DNA of 64,000 nt from Roseateles_E sp005503085 (GCF_028462495.1 NZ_JAQOWX010000005.1:29292-93291), one strand, 5' to 3'; shown: positions 48,920-57,976, counted from the stretch's first letter. Notes: a model not told the origin generated them from the sequence alone. Made by a program: numbers and translations.

Positions 48920-50452
48920 ATGAATGCGATCAGCATACGCGCCCGGCTCGCTGCCCTGGTGGCCCTGATGCTTTTCTTGCTGGCGGCTTCGGTGGGCAAC
49001 AGCCTGCTGCGCCTGCATGAGGCCAACCAGCGGCTTGGCGCCACCTACCATGACCGGGTGGTGCCGCTGAAGCAGCTCAAGCTGGTGGCCGATGCCTATG
49101 CGGTGGGCTATGTGGACGCGGCCCACAAGATGCGCGACGGCGCGCTGTCCCCGCCGGCCACCGTCAAGACCATCGAGGACAACCACCAGATCATCGTCAA
49201 GAACTGGAAGGCCTATACCGCGACCCGGCTGACGGCCGAGGAGGCCGAGCTGGTGCGCAAAGCCGAGGCCAGCATGAAGCTCGCCGATGTGGCCGGCCAG
49301 CGTCTGCTGGCTCTGGCACGCGCGGGCGACAAGCCCGGCATGGCGGCCTATGCCGCCGAGCAGATGTATCCGGCCATCGATCCGGTGGCCGAGATCCTGC
49401 TGGCACTGACCGAGCTGCAGCTCAAGGTGGCCGAGTCCGACTACGAGGCCAGCCAGCAGGCCTTCAACACGATGATCTGGCGCAGCCTGCTGATCTTTGC
49501 GCTGGTGCTGAGCGCCGCCGCCTGGGGCGCCTGGCTGATCGTGCGCTCGATCACCCGGCCGCTGTCGGCCGCAGTGCAGGTGGCCACCGCCGTGGCCGGC
49601 GGCGATCTGCGCACCCAGATCGAGGTCGAGGGCAAGGATGAGACCGCCCAACTGATGAGCGCGTTGAAGACCATGAATACCAGCCTGCTGGCCATGGTCT
49701 CCCAGGTGCGCGACTGCGCCGAATCGATCACCAGCGGTTCGTCCGAGATCGCCCGTGGCAGCATGGACCTGAGCCAGCGCACCGAAGAGCAGGCCAGCAG
49801 CCTGGAGGAGACGGCGGCCTCGATGGAGCAGCTGACCTCGACCGTCAAGCAGAACTCCAGCACCGCCGCCGAAGCCAGCCGGCTGGCCGACAGCGCCTCG
49901 GCCGTGGCCCAGCGCGGTGGCGCGGCGGTGCAGGGCGTGGTGCAGACCATGGAGGGCATCAGCGAGCAGTCGCGCAAGATCGGCGACATCATCGGTGTGA
50001 TCGACGGCATCGCCTTCCAGACCAATATCCTGGCGCTGAATGCGGCCGTCGAAGCCGCGCGGGCCGGCGAGCAGGGCCGCGGCTTCGCGGTCGTGGCCGG
50101 CGAGGTGCGCACGCTGGCCGGCCGCTCGGCCGATGCGGCCAAGGAGATCAAGCAGCTGATCTCGGCCAGCGCCGCGCGCGTCGAGGCCGGCTCGGCCCAG
50201 GTGCAGGACGCCGGCCGCACCATGACCGATCTGCTGGCCCAGGTGCAGAGCGTCACGACGCTGATCTCCGAGATCAGCATGGCCAGCAAGGAGCAGAGCC
50301 AGGGCATCGACCAGGTCAGCGATGCGGTGATGCAGATGGACCAGGTGACCCAGCAGAACGCGGCCCTGGTCGAGGAATCGGCCGCCGCTGCCGAGAGTCT
50401 GCGGCTGCAGGCCGAGAGCCTGGGTCAGGCGGTCGCGGTGTTCAAGACCTGA
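48920..50452 (+). CDS. Methyl-accepting chemotaxis protein with 4HB ligand domain
   Basis: A 510-residue chemoreceptor. A first membrane span (about 8-28), a periplasmic four-helix-bundle domain to about 185 and a second span (190-212) are followed by HAMP (IVRSITRPLSAAVQVA) and a signalling domain. The conserved tip IIGVIDGIAFQTNILALNAAVEAARAGEQGRGFAVVAGEVRTLA appears in pieces around residues 355-400. It ends without a CheR pentapeptide. The ligand is unknown, and no flagellar or che genes are in the window. Confidence 0.95.
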   Translation: MNAISIRARLAALVALMLFLLAASVGNSLLRLHEANQRLGATYHDRVVPLKQLKLVADAYAVGYVDAAHKMRDGALSPPATVKTIEDNHQIIVKNWKAYTATRLTAEEAELVRKAEASMKLADVAGQRLLALARAGDKPGMAAYAAEQMYPAIDPVAEILLALTELQLKVAESDYEASQQAFNTMIWRSLLIFALVLSAAAWGAWLIVRSITRPLSAAVQVATAVAGGDLRTQIEVEGKDETAQLMSALKTMNTSLLAMVSQVRDCAESITSGSSEIARGSMDLSQRTEEQASSLEETAASMEQLTSTVKQNSSTAAEASRLADSASAVAQRGGAAVQGVVQTMEGISEQSRKIGDIIGVIDGIAFQTNILALNAAVEAARAGEQGRGFAVVAGEVRTLAGRSADAAKEIKQLISASAARVEAGSAQVQDAGRTMTDLLAQVQSVTTLISEISMASKEQSQGIDQVSDAVMQMDQVTQQNAALVEESAAAAESLRLQAESLGQAVAVFKT

Positions 50453-50463
50453 ACCGGCCCTGC

Positions 50464-51201
50464 TCAGGCATCCCGCACATCGGCCAGCACCGTGCTGCCG
50501 AAATCGGCGCGCGCCAGATAGCGCAGCACCTTGGCGGCGGCAGCCTCGGGGCTGTCGAGCTGGCCCTCGGTCTTGAAGGCGGCAAAGCGCGGCTGGTCGG
50601 GGAAGGCGGCCGGGTCGCCGGCGCGCAGCTGGCTCTGCATCTCGGTGTCGATGATGCCCGGCGCCAAGGACACGACGCGGGCCCCGTGCTCGCGCCCGGC
50701 CTCGTCCAGCGCGATCGCGCGCGACAGATTGTCCATGCCGGCCTTGGCCGCACAGTAGGGCGCGCTGCCGGCCATGGCCCGGCGGCCCAGGCCGGAGGAG
50801 ATGTTCAGCAGCCGCTTATCCGCCGCCCAGTGCCGCGTGGCGCGCAAGAAGGCGCTGGACAGCAGCAGCGTGGCCTCCAGCCCGACACGCAGCGCGCTCG
50901 ACAGCTCGGCCAGCGGCACCGCATCGATCGGCCCGGGCGGCGTGATCACACCGGCGTTGTTGATCAGGGCGGCGTGGCTGAAGCGGGCCGGGTCTTGCAC
51001 CGCCAGCCAGGCCTGCAGGCGCTCGGCCGCGTCCAGCGGCTCGGCCAGGTCCTGCTCCCATTGCTCCAGGCCGGGCCCGGCGGCCAGGCTGGCGCTGCGG
51101 CGGCGCGAGATGCCGATGACAAGATGCTCGGGCGAGATCAGCTGGCGGGCGATGGCCTCGCCCATGCCGCGCGAGGCGCCGGTGATGATGTAGAGCTTCA
51201 T
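50464..51201 (-). CDS. Short-chain dehydrogenase/reductase (sepiapterin/benzil reductase-like)
   Basis: A 245-residue SDR. TGASRGMG at 7-14, NNAG at 81-84, a serine in NISS (135-136) and the pair Tyr149 and Lys153 in YCAAK mark a classical active enzyme; ISRRR after beta-2 points to NADP(H). The family resemblance is to benzil/sepiapterin reductases, but the substrate is unknown. It overlaps the DUF938 methyltransferase stop by ATGA and closes a reverse-strand chain of small enzymes. Confidence 0.9.
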   Translation of the reverse strand: MKLYIITGASRGMGEAIARQLISPEHLVIGISRRRSASLAAGPGLEQWEQDLAEPLDAAERLQAWLAVQDPARFSHAALINNAGVITPPGPIDAVPLAELSSALRVGLEATLLLSSAFLRATRHWAADKRLLNISSGLGRRAMAGSAPYCAAKAGMDNLSRAIALDEAGREHGARVVSLAPGIIDTEMQSQLRAGDPAAFPDQPRFAAFKTEGQLDSPEAAAAKVLRYLARADFGSTVLADVRDA

Positions 51202-51803
51202 GGCTGAGGGTTCCGGTTGAAGATCAAAAGCAGATTGTTGGCCGGCAGCGAGCGGTACTCCCGCAGGCCCAGCCCGGCTTCGTCGGCCTGCTGCTGCACG
51301 GCCTCGAGATTGCGCAGGCCCCAGGCCGGATCGCGCGCGCGCAGATCGGCATCGAAGGCGAGGTTGCTGGCCGCGGTGGCAAGACCCGGCACCACGAAGG
51401 GGCCGTAGATCAGCAGCAGTCCGTCCGGGCGCAGATGGCGGGCGGCGCCCTGCATCAGGGCCGCGCAGCAGGCGGGCCATGGCGATACATGCAGCATGTT
51501 CGCGCAGAAGATCGCATCCAGCGGGGGTAGCCCGGGCGGCAGCGGCCAGGGCTCTTGCAGGACATCGAGGGGCAGTGGTTCCGGGCCTTCGGGCCGCAAC
51601 GCCCGGATCGAGCTCAGCGCCTCGGGTCTGGGATCGGAGGCTAGCCAGTGCCAGCGCGGCAAGGCGGCGGCGAAATGGGCCGCATGCTGGCCGCTGCCGC
51701 TGGCGATCTCCAGTGCGGTGCCGCTGGGCGGCAGCAGCGTCAGCAGGGCGTCGAGGATGGGCTGCTTGTTGCGGTCGGCGGCGGGGGAATGCAGGGCGCT
51801 CAT
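51198..51803 (-). CDS. DUF938 SAM-dependent methyltransferase-like protein
   Basis: A 201-residue protein of the DUF938 family. The start MSALHSPAADRNKQPIL and the motif I-like ALEIASGSGQHAAHFA (about 30-45) indicate an S-adenosylmethionine fold; FCANMLHVSPW is a further family block. No methyl acceptor is known. It overlaps the SDR gene downstream by 4 bp and follows the pseudouridine synthase gene by 6 bp. Confidence 0.88.
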   Translation of the reverse strand: MSALHSPAADRNKQPILDALLTLLPPSGTALEIASGSGQHAAHFAAALPRWHWLASDPRPEALSSIRALRPEGPEPLPLDVLQEPWPLPPGLPPLDAIFCANMLHVSPWPACCAALMQGAARHLRPDGLLLIYGPFVVPGLATAASNLAFDADLRARDPAWGLRNLEAVQQQADEAGLGLREYRSLPANNLLLIFNRNPQP

Positions 51804-51809
51804 GAGGTA

Positions 51810-52409
51810 TCAGAACTCCGGTGGGCAATCGAGGCTGAGCGCGCGCGCGGACAGCGCCAGATGGCAGGCATGCAGAAACAGTCTGGGGGCGGGCGGGCCG
51901 TCGTAGAGGGTGTCGCCGACGATGGGATGGCCCAGCGCCAGCATGTGCACGCGCAGCTGGTGCGAGCGGCCGGTGATGGGCTCGAGCTCGACCCGCGTCT
52001 GGCCGCCGTCGTGCGCGAGGCTGCGGTAGCGTGTCAGCGAGGGCTTGCCGGTCTGGGCGTCGACCTGCTGGCGCGGCCGGTTCGGCCAGTCGGCGCTCAA
52101 CGGCAGGTCGATCTCGGCCCAGGCGCCGCCGGTGTCGAGCCGACCCTGCAACAGTGCGATATAGCGCTTGGCGACGCGGCGCTCGGCGAAGTCCAGGCTC
52201 AGCGCGCGCTGCATCGCCGCGCCACGCGCGAACAGCAGCAGGCCCGAGGTCGCCATATCGAGCCGGTGCACGGTCAGCGCGTCGGGGAAGCTTTGCTGCA
52301 GCCGGTGGACCGCGCAGTCCTGCTTGTCCGCGCCGCGGCCGGGCACCGACAGCAGGCCGGCGGGCTTGTTGACGACGATCAGCCCCGCGTCGGCATGCAG
52401 CACCTGCAT
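51810..52409 (-). CDS. RluA-family pseudouridine synthase, short form
   Basis: A 199-residue pseudouridine synthase without an S4 domain. The catalytic aspartate is Asp51 in VHRLDMATSG; NKPAGLLSVPG and GRSHQLRVHM are the other family motifs. It resembles the short RluA/TruC-like forms that modify rRNA or tRNA. Its ATG overlaps the phosphatase stop as ATGA. The frame is open upstream but only as an antisense shadow, and the overlap start gives a natural N-terminus. Confidence 0.9.
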   Translation of the reverse strand: MQVLHADAGLIVVNKPAGLLSVPGRGADKQDCAVHRLQQSFPDALTVHRLDMATSGLLLFARGAAMQRALSLDFAERRVAKRYIALLQGRLDTGGAWAEIDLPLSADWPNRPRQQVDAQTGKPSLTRYRSLAHDGGQTRVELEPITGRSHQLRVHMLALGHPIVGDTLYDGPPAPRLFLHACHLALSARALSLDCPPEF

Positions 52410-52894
52410 CAGAACTGCTCGATCCAACCCGATTGCAAGGCCGACTGCGGGTTGGAGCCGGCCGCGCGCACCGCCGCCAGCGCCTGCTCGGTCGTCAGGC
52501 CCAGCGCCTTCAGCACGCAGGCCGCCACCGTGCCGGTGCGGCCGATGCCGGCCGCGCAGTGCAGCAGCGCGCGGTCGCCGAGCACCAGGCTGTGCTGCAG
52601 CAGCTCCACGCCCTTGGCGAAGGCGCTCGGGTCGGCGCCCAGGCCGAAATCGCGCATCGGCAGATGCTGCCAGCGAAACGGCAGCCGGCCCTCGGCAATC
52701 GCCTTGTGATAGGCCGGCGAGAGCTGGGCCACTTCTTCGAGCGGATTGAGACAGACCACCAGGCTGAGGCTGCGGGCGCGCGCCTCGTCGAGAAAGCTGC
52801 CGAAGGACTCCAGGCGGCCGGGCATCGATTGCAGCCAGAGCTGGCCGGCCACGCCGGCGGGGAGGGGGAGGGGTCGGAAAGCCATGGCCGGCAT
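52409..52894 (-). CDS. Dual-specificity/tyrosine protein phosphatase-like
   Basis: A 161-residue cysteine phosphatase. The P-loop is HCAAGIGRTG (112-121), with Cys113 and Arg119, and the general acid is probably Asp82 in LPMRDFG. There is no signal peptide. Proteins of this type dephosphorylate proteins, or occasionally sugars or inositol phosphates. It is co-translated with the pseudouridine synthase by an ATGA overlap. An alternative start three codons in (52885) is possible. Confidence 0.88.
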   Translation of the reverse strand: MPAMAFRPLPLPAGVAGQLWLQSMPGRLESFGSFLDEARARSLSLVVCLNPLEEVAQLSPAYHKAIAEGRLPFRWQHLPMRDFGLGADPSAFAKGVELLQHSLVLGDRALLHCAAGIGRTGTVAACVLKALGLTTEQALAAVRAAGSNPQSALQSGWIEQF

Positions 52895-52925
52895 TCTCCA
52901 CCACGGCGCCAGGTCCGTGCCGCGA

Positions 52926-54201
52926 TCAGGGCAGCTCGGGCCGGTGCAGCACGCCCAACGCCTGCTCGCGCATGGCCTGGCGGGCGCGCAACGCTTCGTC
53001 CAGCTCCTGCGCCACGGCCTGCGCGGCCTCGCTGCGGCCCAGCGCTCGCAGGCAGGCCAGCGCGGTGCGCAAGGCCGGCAGCCGCAGGCTGAAGCTGCCG
53101 TGGCCGGGCTGGGGCGCCAGCAGCCCGTCCAGCCAGCTCAGGCCCTCGGCCGGCCGGCCCTGGCGCAGCGCCATCTCGGCCAGGCTGTGCTCGGCGGCCA
53201 GGCGGTTGTAGCCGGTGCCTTGCTCGCTGTACTGGCGGTGGGCGGCCGCCAGCCAGGGCTCGGCCTGCTCCAGGCGGCCGCACAGCAGGGCCAGATGCCC
53301 GGCGGCGAGCTGCAGGCCGGCTAGTGCGGTGGCCGGCAGGCGTTCATCGGCCNAGCGCCATCTCGGCCAGGCTGTGCTCGGCGGCCAGGCGGTTGTAGCC
53401 GGTGCCTTGCTCGCTGTACTGGCGGTGGGCGGCCGCCAGCCAGGGCTCGGCCTGCTCCAGGCGGCCGCACAGCAGGGCCAGATGCCCGGCGGCGAGCTGC
53501 AGGCCGGCTAGTGCGGTGGCCGGCAGGCGTTCATCGGCCAGCAGGCCGCTGGCCTGGGCCAGGAAGCGCGGCGCGTGGACCAGCGCGATCTGCGCGGCCG
53601 CTTCGCCGCGGCCGTGCAGCAATTCCTCGTAGGCCTGGCCCAGCGACAGCAGCAGGTTGATGAAGGCCAGCGCCAGCAGATTGGCGTCGTGCGACTCGCG
53701 GGCCAGCGAGATGGCCCGCATATGCATCAGCTCGGCATGGCTGACATCGCCGAGGCGGGCGTGCACATGGGCGGCGCAGCTGAGCGTGCGCGGCAGCAGC
53801 TCGGCCGAGTCGCCGGCGGCGGCCAGGGCCTCCAGGCTGATCGGCCTGGCCTCGTCGGCCAGGCCCAGCTCGGCCAGCGCAAACGCGGCCAGGGTCAGAC
53901 CGTCGACCTCGGTGCGGGCGTTGCCGCTGAGCCGTCCGAGCCGACCCACTTCCAGCGCCGGCAGATAGACCTGCCAGAGCGCACCCATCTGCCAATGGGC
54001 ACGCGCCTGCATCAGCAAGGCCTGGGCGCGCTGTGCATCGGGCAGCGCGCGGCCCAGGGCCTGCGTGGCCAGCGCCAGCGCCACCGGCCATTGCTGCCGG
54101 GCCAGCGCGGCATCGGCCTGCTCCAGCAGCTGCAGGGTCTGCTCGGCGGGGGCGGGCGAAGGCGATGCGGGGCGGGAGGGCGCGTCGGGCATGGTCGGCA
54201 T
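52926..54201 (-). CDS. TPR-repeat protein, interrupted by an assembly join
   Basis: As printed the gene is broken: a frame from the ATG at 54201 reaches the N at 53353, and the remaining C-terminus resumes in another frame. The two flanks of the N are copies of one 186-bp sequence. Removing 187 bp (one copy plus the N) gives an uninterrupted 362-residue protein, MPTMPDAPS to LHRPELP. It is helical, Ala/Leu-rich, with TPR-like repeats from about residue 20. No signal peptide, catalytic or GGDEF domain is seen. It is transcribed toward the phosphatase gene, 31 bp away. Function unknown. Confidence 0.75.
53167..53539. repeat. 186-bp exact direct repeat around an N (contig overlap)
   Basis: Sequence 53167-53352 is repeated at 53354-53539 with a single N between them. 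As far as I can read there is no difference between the copies. This is what results when two contigs that share their ends are placed side by side with a one-base gap. It is not expected as a biological duplication, because keeping both copies breaks the TPR gene and removing one repairs it. Confidence 0.9.
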
Positions 54202-54321
54202 CGGAAGGTCTCGCTGGGACTTTATGCCAAGCCGGTGTCGTGTCCGGGGCGGGCTTTCGAGCATCAGCGGCGAGCCCGCTACTATGCTAGCCACCTGAAA
54301 ACAACCGGGACGGAATTCCGC

Positions 54322-54909
54322 ATGATCGAGACAGTAAAAAGCCTGCGCGCGGCGCTGGTCGCCGCCGGGCTGGCCGCGCTGGCGGCCGGCGCGCTGGCCG
54401 ACTTCGAGCTGAAGGACGAGCAGGGCCGGCGCATCCTGCTCAAAGACGACGGCAGCTGGCGTTATGTCGATGCGACCGCACCGGCAGCGCCCGCTGCGTC
54501 GGCGGCACCGGCCAAGCCGCTGCTGCAGGCCGAGCTGCGGCTGGAGCGGCGTGTCGAGGCGCCCGGCGGCTGCCGCTTCGAGCTGGCCTTGAGCAATAAG
54601 CTGGACTACGAGATTCGCAGCGTGGTGCCCGACTTCACCGTGCTGCGCGCCAACGATGTGGCCTATATGACCCAGCTGACCGGCTTCGGTCCGGTGCGTC
54701 CGGGCGACCAGCATAGACGCGCGCTGCAGTTCGCCGGCATCGGCTGCGGCGAGATCGCCAAGCTGCAGGTGCATGGCGGCGACCGCTGCGAGATGGGCGA
54801 GCTGAACAAGTTCACCGAGTCCAAGGGCGCCTGCCTGGCCCTGCTGAAGGTGCTGCCCAGCGACTTGCTGCCCTTCGAGAAGAAGGCCGAGACGCCGGCC
54901 AAGAAGTAG
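54322..54909 (+). CDS. Exported protein with DUF3157-like N-terminus
   Basis: A 195-residue periplasmic protein. A signal peptide covers about 1-26 (ending GALA). The next segment, FELKDEQGRRILLKDDGSWRYVDA, is a two-strand motif like that of DUF3157 proteins. An alanine/proline linker separates it from a C-terminal beta-rich domain (ELRLERRVEAPGGCRFELALSNKLDYEIRS), with four cysteines that could form disulfides. Function is unknown. It is divergent from the TPR gene, with 120 bp between the starts. Confidence 0.75.
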   Translation: MIETVKSLRAALVAAGLAALAAGALADFELKDEQGRRILLKDDGSWRYVDATAPAAPAASAAPAKPLLQAELRLERRVEAPGGCRFELALSNKLDYEIRSVVPDFTVLRANDVAYMTQLTGFGPVRPGDQHRRALQFAGIGCGEIAKLQVHGGDRCEMGELNKFTESKGACLALLKVLPSDLLPFEKKAETPAKK

Positions 54910-54918
54910 GCCGCCCGC

Positions 54919-55422
54919 TCAGGACACGATGTAGGCGCCGGCGCCGCTGCTGAGCAGGCGGCCCTCGGCGTCCTTGAACTCCATGCGGGTCGAGGCCACC
55001 CGGCTGCCCAGGCGCAGCACCTCGGCCGTGGCGTGAAAGCGCGGGCCGGTGGCCGGGCGCAGATAGTCGATGCGCAGATCGATGGTGCCGAGCTTGCCGA
55101 AGCGCGCCAGTCGGGCCAGCGGCGCCTCGTCCATATGGCGCGCGCCGGTTGCCGCCATCACGGCCAGCCCGCCCATCGCATCGAGGGTGGCGCTGATCAC
55201 GCCCCCATGCAGGCGCTGATGGGTGAAATGGCCGATCAGCTCGGGCCGCATCGTGATGTGGGCCTTGACCCGGTCGGCCTCCAGGCTGTCGATCCGCAGG
55301 CCCAGCACCTGGTTGAAGGCGATGTGCTGTTCGAAGATCTCGCACAAGCGCTGGCTGAACTCGGGCTCGAACAGGCTGGAGATGCTGTGCATGCGGTCGG
55401 GGGTGGCGCTGGTGTTGTTCAT
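54919..55422 (-). CDS. Hot-dog fold thioesterase (YiiD/PaaI-like)
   Basis: A 167-residue hot-dog-fold protein. The helix-and-active-site segment is HQRLHGGVISATLDAMGGLAVM (about 68-90), with GTIDLRIDYLRPA before the second half. Such enzymes hydrolyse acyl-CoA or acyl-carrier thioesters. The ATG at 55422 was chosen; the frame extends upstream but only as a shadow. It ends 9 bp from the end of the convergent DUF3157-like gene. Confidence 0.88.
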   Translation of the reverse strand: MNNTSATPDRMHSISSLFEPEFSQRLCEIFEQHIAFNQVLGLRIDSLEADRVKAHITMRPELIGHFTHQRLHGGVISATLDAMGGLAVMAATGARHMDEAPLARLARFGKLGTIDLRIDYLRPATGPRFHATAEVLRLGSRVASTRMEFKDAEGRLLSSGAGAYIVS

Positions 55423-55538
55423 GCCGCGACGGTAGCGCATTTGGCCCGACGGCGGGCCGGCCCTATGCGTGCTGCAGCACAGACGTACGCCGCACCGGGC
55501 CTCATGCTGGGTGGACATTCGTTATCCCTTTCCCGTCC

Positions 55539-56873
55539 ATGCAGTTCTGGTCCTTGTTTGTCGGCGTGCTGCTGATCACGATGGTGCTGGCCGGCACCTT
55601 GCTGGGCCGGCTGCCGCTGAGCAGCGCGATGGTGTATCTGGGCCTGGGCTGTGTGCTGGGGCCGGACGGCATCGATGTGCTGCGCCCCGATCCGCAGGCC
55701 CATGCCGGCGCGCTGATGCATCTGACCGAGCTGGGCTTGCTGATCTCGCTGTTCGCGGTCGGGCTGCGCCTGGGAGTGCCGCTGCGCGACCGGCGTTGGC
55801 GCCTGCCGCTGCGCCTGGCCTTTGTGTCGATGAGTGCGATGGTGCTGATGGTGACGCTGATCGGCGTCTGGCTGCTCGAGCTGCCGCTGGGTGCGGCCGT
55901 GCTGCTGGGCGCGATCTTGGCGCCGACCGATCCGGTGCTGGCCTCCGACCTGCCCTCGGACGCCGGCACCGACCCCGAGCGCCTGGGCTTCAGTCTGGCC
56001 GGCGAGGGCGGTCTCAATGACGGCGCGGCCTTTCCCTTCGTGATGCTGGGCCTGGGCTTGCTGGGCCTGCACGAGCTGGGCGAGGGGGGCTGGCGCTGGT
56101 GGACGCTGGACCTGCTATGGGCCACGCTGGGTGGTGTCGCGATCGGCGCGGCGCTGGGTGCGGCCACCGGCTGGCTGGTGGTCTATCTGCGCAGCCGCCA
56201 TCAGGAGGCGATCGGGCTCGATGTCTTCCTCGGCCTGGGCCTGCTGGGTCTGGCCAACGGCCTGGCCTTGCTGAGCCACAGCTCGGGCTTTCTTGCCGTG
56301 TTCGCCGCCGGCATGGCCTTGCAGCGGGTGCGTGAGCGGCCCAGGCCAGAGAGCCGGCCGCTGGCCCCGCCGCTCGACTCGGCCGGCCACTCCTACGACA
56401 CGCTGGCCACCCATCCCCATCATGCCAGCGCGACGATGCGCGATGCGGTGCAGGCTTTCAACACGCAGCTGGAAAAGCTTGCCGAGCTGACGCTGGTGCT
56501 GCTGGTCGGGGCGATGCTGGCCTATGCCAAGCCGCTGCCGGCCGCCTGGTGGTTCGTGCCGCTGATGATTCTGCTGCTGCGGCCGCTGTCAGCGCTGGGC
56601 GCGACGCTCGGCGAGGGGCTGACGGCGCCGCTGCGCGGGATGATAGGCTGGTTCGGCATCCGCGGCATCGGCTCGGTGTTCTATCTGCTTTATGCGCTGG
56701 ATGCCGGCGTCTCGGGCGAGGTGGCCGACATCCTGCTGTCGCTGACGCTGTGGACCGTGGTGGCCTCCATCGTGGCTCACGGCGTGACGGCCCAGCCGCT
56801 GATGCAGACCTATCTGGCCTGGCGACAGCGCCGACAACGCAAGCCAGCCCCGGTCTCGAAACCCGAGGACTGA
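55539..56873 (+). CDS. CPA1-family sodium:proton antiporter (NhaP-like)
   Basis: A 444-residue inner-membrane antiporter with about 12 spans. The CPA1 hallmarks are LAPTDPVLASDLP (TDP at 130-132) and GEGGLNDGAAFP, where Asn160-Asp161 are the ion-binding pair. A histidine-rich cytoplasmic loop (HSYDTLATHPHHASATM) sits between spans 9 and 10. It would export sodium or potassium in exchange for protons. No long C-terminal regulatory domain is present. Confidence 0.92.
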   Translation: MQFWSLFVGVLLITMVLAGTLLGRLPLSSAMVYLGLGCVLGPDGIDVLRPDPQAHAGALMHLTELGLLISLFAVGLRLGVPLRDRRWRLPLRLAFVSMSAMVLMVTLIGVWLLELPLGAAVLLGAILAPTDPVLASDLPSDAGTDPERLGFSLAGEGGLNDGAAFPFVMLGLGLLGLHELGEGGWRWWTLDLLWATLGGVAIGAALGAATGWLVVYLRSRHQEAIGLDVFLGLGLLGLANGLALLSHSSGFLAVFAAGMALQRVRERPRPESRPLAPPLDSAGHSYDTLATHPHHASATMRDAVQAFNTQLEKLAELTLVLLVGAMLAYAKPLPAAWWFVPLMILLLRPLSALGATLGEGLTAPLRGMIGWFGIRGIGSVFYLLYALDAGVSGEVADILLSLTLWTVVASIVAHGVTAQPLMQTYLAWRQRRQRKPAPVSKPED

Positions 56874-56895
56874 CGGCCGTGCCGCCGGGGCGGCC

Positions 56896-57210
56896 TCAGG
56901 GGCGAACGGTGATCTCGTTCTTGACCGCCTTGACGCCGTCAACCTTCCAGGCCAGGGCTTCGGCGGTGCTCTTCTCGGTGCTGCTCTTCGCAAAACCGGA
57001 CAGCATCACGGTGCCCTTCATCGTCTCGACGCTGATCGATGAGGCTGCGACATTGGTGTTGTCGACGAAGCGGGCCTTGACGGCCGTCGTGATGGCCGCG
57101 TCGTCGACATAGGCGCCGACCGATTGCTGGCCGCGTGTCACGGCGCAGCCGGTGGTGGCGAGCAGGGCCAGGGTGGTCAGGGTGATGGCAAAGCTGTGGC
57201 GAATGGTCAT
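56896..57210 (-). CDS. BON-domain lipoprotein
   Basis: A 104-residue lipoprotein with lipobox TTGC (Cys22). Residues about 38-104 form one BON domain (DDAAITTAVKARFVDNTNVAASSISVETMKGTVMLSGF ... VKNEITV). OsmY-type BON proteins are envelope stress proteins thought to bind phospholipid. This single-domain lipoprotein is common in Betaproteobacteria. A CTACAGT-like box on the reverse strand near 57275 could be a stress-sigma -10 element, but I hold this weakly. Confidence 0.88.
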   Translation of the reverse strand: MTIRHSFAITLTTLALLATTGCAVTRGQQSVGAYVDDAAITTAVKARFVDNTNVAASSISVETMKGTVMLSGFAKSSTEKSTAEALAWKVDGVKAVKNEITVRP

Positions 57211-57424
57211 GAAGATATCCTTGGAGTGGTGAGGGCAGTGGACTGCGCAACGCTGCGACAGGCCATGGTTGCACTGTAGAAACTTCGTCGATGTCGGCCC
57301 ATAGGCGCACAGCGCCAGCCCATGTAGGACGCCGACTACGCGAGGCCGGGCGTTCCGCTGCTAGGCCGGGGCCTCGGGTGATTTGCATACTGCGTCCACT
57401 CCATCCACCAAAGAGGACGCCTCG
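57211..57424. promoter_or_regulatory. Divergent intergenic region between BON lipoprotein and cysteine-repeat protein
   Basis: This 214-bp gap holds promoters for both flanking envelope genes. A GGAGT-like ribosome binding site precedes the BON start and GAGGACGC precedes the other. A TGCATACT extended -10-like box lies at about 57385-57392, upstream of the cysteine-repeat gene. No gene or RNA gene is recognised in the gap. Confidence 0.35.
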
Positions 57425-57976
57425 ATGAACACCATCTTCAAGATCAAATCTGCACTGCTGATTTCCGCCCTGCTGGCACTGCCGGTGGCCCAGGCCGCCA
57501 CCATCAGCAAGGACGAGTACAAGGCGGGCAAGACCCGCATCAGCGCCGAGTACAAGGCCGCGAAGGCCGCCTGCACCGCGATGTCGGGCAATGCCAAGGA
57601 TGTCTGCGAGGACCAGGCCGAGGGCAAGGAGAAAGTGGCTCTGGCCGAGCTCGAATATGCCCATAGCGGCAAGCCGGCCGATCAGACGAAGGTCTTGACC
57701 ACCAAGGCCAAGGCCGAGTACGAAGTGGCCAAGGAGAAGTGCGACGACAAGGCCGGCAACGACAAGGATGTCTGCGTCAAGGAGGCCAAGGCTGCCGAGA
57801 CCAAGGCCCTGGCGGACGCGAAGCTGGGCAAGCAGGTCGGCGAGGCGCGCAAGGACGCCGCCGAGGACAAGCGCGATGCCGATTACAAGGTCGCCGTCGA
57901 GAAGTGCGACGCGCTGGCGGGCGATGCCAAGAGCGCCTGCATCTCCGGTGCCAAGGCCCAGTTCGGCAAGAGCTGA
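57425..57976 (+). CDS. Exported lysine/alanine-rich protein with three C-x10-C repeats
   Basis: A 183-residue secreted or periplasmic protein (signal peptide to about residue 24, VAQA). The mature part is helical, rich in lysine, alanine and glutamate. Its six cysteines fall in three pairs with identical spacing: 50/61, 106/117 and 161/172. Each pair sits in a similar frame (KCDALAGDAKSACISGAKA is the last), about 55 residues apart. The pairs probably form disulfide-linked helical hairpins. I recall similar proteins in Burkholderiales without an assigned function. A strong hairpin terminator follows. Confidence 0.78.
   Translation: MNTIFKIKSALLISALLALPVAQAATISKDEYKAGKTRISAEYKAAKAACTAMSGNAKDVCEDQAEGKEKVALAELEYAHSGKPADQTKVLTTKAKAEYEVAKEKCDDKAGNDKDVCVKEAKAAETKALADAKLGKQVGEARKDAAEDKRDADYKVAVEKCDALAGDAKSACISGAKAQFGKS

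Noticed and set aside
53167..53539. A genuine 186-bp duplication or a pseudogene
   Set aside because: The N between identical copies and the restored reading frame after removing 187 bp make an assembly join far more likely.
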